Shown: piece by piece, positions 6,311-9,817 of the stretch | Layout of the letters: every line of letters starts with the position of its first letter | Position numbering within the stretch: the stretch's first letter is position 1 | DNA from: Chromatiales bacterium | Lineage (GTDB): Bacteria > Pseudomonadota > Gammaproteobacteria > Thiohalospirales > Thiohalospiraceae | Length of the DNA stretch: 9,817 nucleotides | Assembly: GCA_026984715.1 (NCBI GenBank) | Contig: JALSRO010000351.1 | Location: 1-9,817 of the forward strand | Reading direction: 5' to 3' | The notes under the pieces: generated by a model | The model's input: the letters and a program-made list of their open reading frames with translations, nothing else | Databases searched by the model: none | Told to the model about the DNA's origin: nothing | Made by a program: the position numbers and the translations under genes

Positions 6311-7519
6311 CTATCTCATGAATTCGAACAGCGACAACCCTTGGGCCTTGAGATAGACCTGCTGCGCCGCCTGCATGCCGACCATCTGCAGATTCAGCTT
6401 TCCCACCGCCTCTGCATAATCCAGATCTTCCAGGCTGGACATGACCTTCTTCAGATTGAGTACCGTGTCCTCGTTCATGAACACCTGGCCATCGACACTG
6501 TTGAGGCGGCTGCCGATACTGGCAGATACATTGACAAAATGGTCCAGTGCATTGTCCAGCTCATCTATAGCGCGGGTGATCTCCATCTCTGCCTTGGCCT
6601 TGTCGGCTGGGAGAGTCGAGGACTGGTTCAGAGCATCCGCGAGCCGTTTCACCGTAGTGAAGATATCCTGGCTGCTGGATGGCTTTACTGAGAAGCTGTC
6701 CACACCCACGGTAGGGCTTCCATCGATGGTGACGGCGGCTCCATCGAAGACGATCTCCTGCCCCGGAACGTAGGGCTTGGGAAATCCAGCCACAGGAGCG
6801 CCCAAGGTATCGTCCGTGACCAGCACCTGCCCGGCCGCCGGAAACGAGATAGTGTAGTCGTGGCTGGTATATGCCGCAATGTCGGCCACACGGCCACCAT
6901 CGATGGTCCCGTTTCCGGTGTTGGCCGGATTGTATTCCGTACTGAAGACCTTGTTTCCGTTTCTGATACGCATGAACACGTCCGAACCGGCATCACCGTT
7001 TGGAATGTAGAAGTCAGGCCCGACCTGAAGGCGGCGCTGGCCATCGTCACCATTGTAGACATAGCCTCCACTGGTCACAGTGAACGGTGTGGTATCACCA
7101 CGGTTGCCGCCAAAGAGATATTCACCGTTGGCATCCACGGAGTTGGCAGCGCCCAGCAGCGACTCCAGACGGGTATAGACCTCCTTGGCGATAGACTGGC
7201 GGCCAACATCGGAAAGCGCGCCGTTGGCGCCGGCCACTGCCAGCTCGCGTACCCGCTGGATAGTATCCACCACCCCTTTTACGACCCCCTCTTCTGCACT
7301 GAGACGGTTTTTCACCTGATCGGCGTTGGCCTGATACTGCTCCAGGATTCCGATCGACTCCTTGAAAGCATGAATCCTCGTGGCAGCCACCGGGTCGTCT
7401 GCAGGTGTCAATACCCGCTTGCCGGTGGCCATCTGCTGCTGAGTCTTGCTCAATGCCCCCTGCCGATCGATGATGCCATTGATGGCAGTCTGCTGCAGTT
7501 GACGAGTCGATATTCTCAT
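6311..7519 (-). CDS. flgL: Flagellar hook-associated protein 3 (hook-filament junction protein)
   Basis: FlgL is exported by the flagellar type III system and sits between FlgK and the flagellin filament. The N-terminal helix MRISTRQLQQTAINGI and the C-terminal helix ending QQVYLKAQGLSLFEFMR are the flagellin-like D0/D1 ends. GEYLFGGNRGDTTPF (132-146) and VYNGDDGQRRLQVGPDF (154-170) are characteristic of FlgL. The 402 residues exceed the roughly 317 of E. coli FlgL because of an inserted domain (about 175-285) that includes a PGQEIVFDGAAVTIDG...VDSFSVKP module also found in FlgK. I start at the second ATG: it gives the canonical MRIST N-terminus and lies 8 nt from AGGAGG. The ATG at 7525, overlapping the flgK stop, is only 2 nt from AGGAGG. 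Last gene of the visible flagellar operon. Confidence 0.95.
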   Translation of the reverse strand: MRISTRQLQQTAINGIIDRQGALSKTQQQMATGKRVLTPADDPVAATRIHAFKESIGILEQYQANADQVKNRLSAEEGVVKGVVDTIQRVRELAVAGANGALSDVGRQSIAKEVYTRLESLLGAANSVDANGEYLFGGNRGDTTPFTVTSGGYVYNGDDGQRRLQVGPDFYIPNGDAGSDVFMRIRNGNKVFSTEYNPANTGNGTIDGGRVADIAAYTSHDYTISFPAAGQVLVTDDTLGAPVAGFPKPYVPGQEIVFDGAAVTIDGSPTVGVDSFSVKPSSSQDIFTTVKRLADALNQSSTLPADKAKAEMEITRAIDELDNALDHFVNVSASIGSRLNSVDGQVFMNEDTVLNLKKVMSSLEDLDYAEAVGKLNLQMVGMQAAQQVYLKAQGLSLFEFMR

Positions 7520-7524
7520 CGGCA

Positions 7525-9489
7525 TTACCTCCTCACCGCACCGAGCAGCGCATCGAACATGCTCTGCGCAGTACTGATCACCTGTGCAGATGCCTGATAG
7601 GCCTGCTGAAATCGCATGATATTGGCCGCCTCTTCATCCAGATTGACGCCGGAAACGGCCTCCCTCGCACTCTGTGCCTGCCGCAGCAGGCCCTGCTGCG
7701 CCTGATTGGCGATATCGGCCTGGTGGGTCTTGGTTCCGATGTCGGTAATGATACCGGCATAGGCATCCAGAAAACTGGCGGTTCCTCCCAGCATGCTGTT
7801 CCGGGTCTGGAGCCCGCTCAGGGAGAGCATATTGCTGTTGTCGCTGATCCCTTGGGAGTTGTATCCCACTTCGAAGCTGTCTCCGAGACCGGGGGCTCCT
7901 GCAACATGAACCTCATATCCATAGCCGAGCCCATTGTCCGCCACCACATCCATCCCGTTGGCCGGATCGTAGATATTCGGACCGCTGAGCAATGCCGGCG
8001 GACCCGGCGGGGTATTGTCGAAGACCCGATACTGGTTCGGAACGGTAGAGTCGAACTCTATGAGCAGCGGAGGGGCGAGCGCTCCCGGAGTAGTGGTGAA
8101 CTCCGCGCCCGCCGTATTGGAAACCGCACTCACTGCAATCTGGCCACTACCGATATTGTCCGTACTGGCGGTCACCCGGATGGGGGACGCCGCTGCAATC
8201 TTTGCGGTATCGTTGATGGCCACATCGATGGAGCGTGCCATCCCCCGGGTGGGACGGATGAGAAATGAGTCTCCGGCCGCAGGTGGCCCGCCGCTGACTG
8301 CAAGGGTGAATCCATCTGCAGAGGTGAATGGCAGCGCTGCGATGGGGCCCTCCCCCTGACCGTCGGAGATCCGCGTCAGGGTATAGTTGCTACCGTCGAA
8401 GGTCAGCTTGTAGTCGCTGTCGCTCAGCAGATTGGGATCGGTAATGGTGGCGCTGACACTGGCGGTGGAAACGTTGCTGCTGCTCGCCAGCACCTCTGGC
8501 GAACCCACTTTGAAAAAATCCCCCCCCAGGGATGAGTTCAGGTCCATCCCCTGATGATGCTGTTTGTTGAACGTATCACTAAGGGCAACGGCGATTCGCC
8601 CGAGCGAGTTCTCTGCAGGGGCAATGATCTCAGTACGCTGATCGATCAATCCACCCAATCGTCCTCCAGTCAACAGTGAAGTGATATTGACGACCGAGTT
8701 CCCGTTGGCGTACCCGATGTCCATCTGGCTGGAGTCGTAGGCATTGGGGATGATACTCAGCTCCTGACTCTCGGTATCCGCCACCAACGCCTGGCCATTT
8801 CCGATATAGACGTTGAGGGTGAAATTACTCTGCTCCACCGTCTGAACATCGACAAATTTCGAGAGCTGCACCAGCAGCTGATCGCGCTTGTCCAGCAGGT
8901 CGTTGGGCATGCGCCCGCTATGGATCCCCGGCGAACGCGAGATCGCATCGTTCAGGGAGGCGATCTGCTGCGCCAGCGCATTGATCTCGGGAACGATGTT
9001 ACTGACTTCCTGGTTGACGCTCTCTCGCAGATCGCTCATCCGTTTTGACATGACACCAAAGCGGTTGGTCAGACTCTCTGCCGAAGTAAGAAGCACCTGC
9101 CGAGCCGGTATCGAAGTGGGATCGTTCGCTACCCCTTGGGTGGCTGAGAAAAAGTCCTGCAGTGCCGGTGTCAGGCCCGCCTGGGGATCGGCCAGCATGT
9201 CATCCATCTGCGAAGCGTAGTTGTAGGAAACCTCGAGATAGCTGCTGCGCGTGGTGTTGGAAACCACCTGTCCATTGAGAAACGAGTCGTAGACCCTGCT
9301 GACGTTGGTGACGTTCGAACCGGCGCCAAGATACCCCCCCGCGGAGTAGACCGGTGTCCGGTTGCTGATGTCGGTACGCTGGCGGGAGTATCCCTCGGTG
9401 TTGACGTTACTGACATTGTTGCTGGTGACTGCCAGCGAGCGTTGCGCCGTCAACAGACCGGATATTCCGATATTCAGTGGATTACTCAT
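7525..9489 (-). CDS. flgK: Flagellar hook-associated protein 1
   Basis: FlgK forms the first of the two junction rings between hook and filament. The N-terminal D0 segment, NIGISGLLTAQRSLAVTSNN (6-25) followed by VSNVNTEGYSRQ, is the flagellar rod/hook/HAP signature. The C-terminus, SGVNLDEEAANIMRFQQAYQ then ASAQVISTAQSMFDALL, is the matching coiled-coil end. The D1 motif LLDKRDQLLVQLS lies at 198-210 and GRLGGLIDQR at 276-285. At 654 residues it is longer than E. coli FlgK (about 547), with two similar modules in the variable middle (about 346-415 and 471-545), each ending in a GDSF motif. The ATG overlaps the flgJ stop by one base (TGATG) and follows GGAG by 7 nt; the GTG at 9492 is less likely. 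Two poly-G tracts occur in the gene (see repeats). Confidence 0.96.
   Translation of the reverse strand: MSNPLNIGISGLLTAQRSLAVTSNNVSNVNTEGYSRQRTDISNRTPVYSAGGYLGAGSNVTNVSRVYDSFLNGQVVSNTTRSSYLEVSYNYASQMDDMLADPQAGLTPALQDFFSATQGVANDPTSIPARQVLLTSAESLTNRFGVMSKRMSDLRESVNQEVSNIVPEINALAQQIASLNDAISRSPGIHSGRMPNDLLDKRDQLLVQLSKFVDVQTVEQSNFTLNVYIGNGQALVADTESQELSIIPNAYDSSQMDIGYANGNSVVNITSLLTGGRLGGLIDQRTEIIAPAENSLGRIAVALSDTFNKQHHQGMDLNSSLGGDFFKVGSPEVLASSSNVSTASVSATITDPNLLSDSDYKLTFDGSNYTLTRISDGQGEGPIAALPFTSADGFTLAVSGGPPAAGDSFLIRPTRGMARSIDVAINDTAKIAAASPIRVTASTDNIGSGQIAVSAVSNTAGAEFTTTPGALAPPLLIEFDSTVPNQYRVFDNTPPGPPALLSGPNIYDPANGMDVVADNGLGYGYEVHVAGAPGLGDSFEVGYNSQGISDNSNMLSLSGLQTRNSMLGGTASFLDAYAGIITDIGTKTHQADIANQAQQGLLRQAQSAREAVSGVNLDEEAANIMRFQQAYQASAQVISTAQSMFDALLGAVRR
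7527..7534 (-). promoter_or_regulatory. Strong ribosome binding site that decides the flgL start
   Basis: GAGGAGGT on the minus strand is a near-perfect Shine-Dalgarno inside the last codons of flgK. The ATG at 7525 begins 2 nt after AGGAGG, too close for good initiation. The ATG at 7519 is 8 nt away, close to optimal, and yields the conserved MRIST start. Confidence 0.7.
8520..8527 (-). repeat. G8 homopolymer in flgK
   Basis: The coding strand reads CTG GGG GGG GAT TTT TTC (Leu321 to Phe325 of FlgK), giving eight consecutive G, then A, then six T. A one-base slip would shift the frame and remove the C-terminal D1/D0 helix that FlgK needs for assembly. The peptide LGGDFF is ordinary for FlgK; the GGG-GGG codon choice makes the tract. 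Confidence 0.9.
9334..9340 (-). repeat. G7 homopolymer in flgK
   Basis: The coding strand reads GCG GGG GGG TAT (Ala50 to Tyr53 of FlgK), a run of seven G near the 5' end of the gene. As with the G8 tract, it arises from a Gly-Gly pair written GGG GGG. Confidence 0.9.
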
Positions 9490-9817
9490 CACTCATCTCC
9501 CGCAAACGCGACATCATATGATGATATCGTCTCGCCACCGGAAAACTTTATCGCAGCCACCGCGCTACGCATCACCCGACCCTCCAGAATGCGTGTAATC
9601 TTCTCCGCATACCGGGGGTCGGTTGCATAACCCGCCTGCTGAAGCGCATTGATAAAGGCCACATCATCACCGGTTTGCCGCAGGGCCTCCCCGTAGCGGG
9701 GATTGGTGCGCAAAAATTCGGCATAGTCGGCAAAACTCTCCCGGTAACTCTCATAGGCACGAAACCGGGCATGCTGCCTTGTCATGGCTCCATGAACATA
9801 CTCCAGTGTATCGACAC
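9489..9817 (-). CDS. flgJ: Flagellar rod-cap/peptidoglycan hydrolase FlgJ, C-terminal part
   Basis: The frame is open to the right edge, so only the last 108 complete residues are visible. The ATG at 9785 is internal: the frame continues upstream as DTLEYVHGAMTRQ. The sequence matches the end of the glucosaminidase-type domain of FlgJ: TLEYVHG, FRAYESYRESFADYAEFL, NPRYGEAL and then ALQQAGYATDPRYAEKITRIL. This domain cuts peptidoglycan so that the rod can cross the periplasm; the rod-cap half lies off-window. A tail of about 30 residues follows the conserved domain (EGRVMRSAVAAIKFSGGE onward), with no recognised motif. Its TGA overlaps the flgK ATG by one base, which supports co-transcription and coupled translation. 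The catalytic glutamate region is not in view. Confidence 0.9.
   Translation of the reverse strand, partial: VDTLEYVHGAMTRQHARFRAYESYRESFADYAEFLRTNPRYGEALRQTGDDVAFINALQQAGYATDPRYAEKITRILEGRVMRSAVAAIKFSGGETISSYDVAFAGDE

Noticed and set aside
6860..7597. A 245-codon plus-strand open frame antisense to flgL and the end of flgK
   Set aside because: It is opposite strongly conserved flagellar coding sequence and has no recognisable domain.
9489..9492. GTG start of flgK at 9492
   Set aside because: The ATG one codon later has better spacing from GGAG (7 nt) and gives the usual N-terminus; the difference is a single residue.
1..9817. CRISPR arrays, transposase genes, tRNA or rRNA genes, prophage or defence genes
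   Set aside because: I looked on both strands. No regularly spaced repeats, transposase motifs, tRNA-like folds or ends, or known defence domains were visible.

Overview
The window reads as a moderately GC-rich (about 55-65 % in the blocks I counted by hand) gammaproteobacterial chromosome segment with tightly packed, often overlapping genes. The evidence for this placement is the gene order ribD-ribE-ribBA-ribH-nusB, the RibB protein with a degenerate GTP cyclohydrolase II tail, and a flgJ-flgK-flgL flagellar run with long FlgK and FlgL proteins. A flagellated member of the Chromatiales/sulfur-oxidiser part of the class is plausible. That is an inference, and no gene here settles the genus.

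Layout: (1) 1-1149, plus strand: the 3' part of a right-handed parallel beta-helix protein, cut by the left edge. (2) 1298-5152, minus strand: a five-gene riboflavin operon, transcribed ribD, ribE, ribBA, ribH, nusB. Its gaps are 0-17 nt. (3) 5153-5230: a 78-bp divergent intergenic region, the only obvious place for promoters of ribD and of the PilZ gene. (4) 5231-6277, plus strand: a small PilZ-domain (c-di-GMP receptor type) protein followed by a glyoxalase II-like metallo-beta-lactamase-fold hydrolase. (5) 6311-9817, minus strand: flgL, flgK and the 3' end of flgJ, the distal end of a flagellar rod/hook operon that enters from the right edge.

How the genes work together: RibD carries out deamination and side-chain reduction of the GTP-derived pyrimidine. 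The RibB half of RibBA makes dihydroxybutanone phosphate from ribulose 5-phosphate, RibH joins the two branches into lumazine, and RibE dismutates lumazine to riboflavin. The GTP cyclohydrolase II half of RibBA has lost its zinc cysteines, so the first pathway step must be encoded elsewhere. NusB (transcription antitermination, rRNA) rides on the operon, as is common. In the flagellar block FlgJ is the rod-cap/muramidase, and FlgK and FlgL form the two-protein hook-filament junction.

I see no FMN riboswitch, tRNA, rRNA, CRISPR array, insertion sequence or attachment site. No stretch longer than 300 bases lacks a gene. I found no convincing undescribed system. The observations most worth a second look are two poly-G tracts in flgK, a repeated 'GDSF' module shared by FlgK and FlgL, the dead GTP cyclohydrolase II domain, the inverted repeat in the divergent promoter region, and a composition change within the beta-helix gene.
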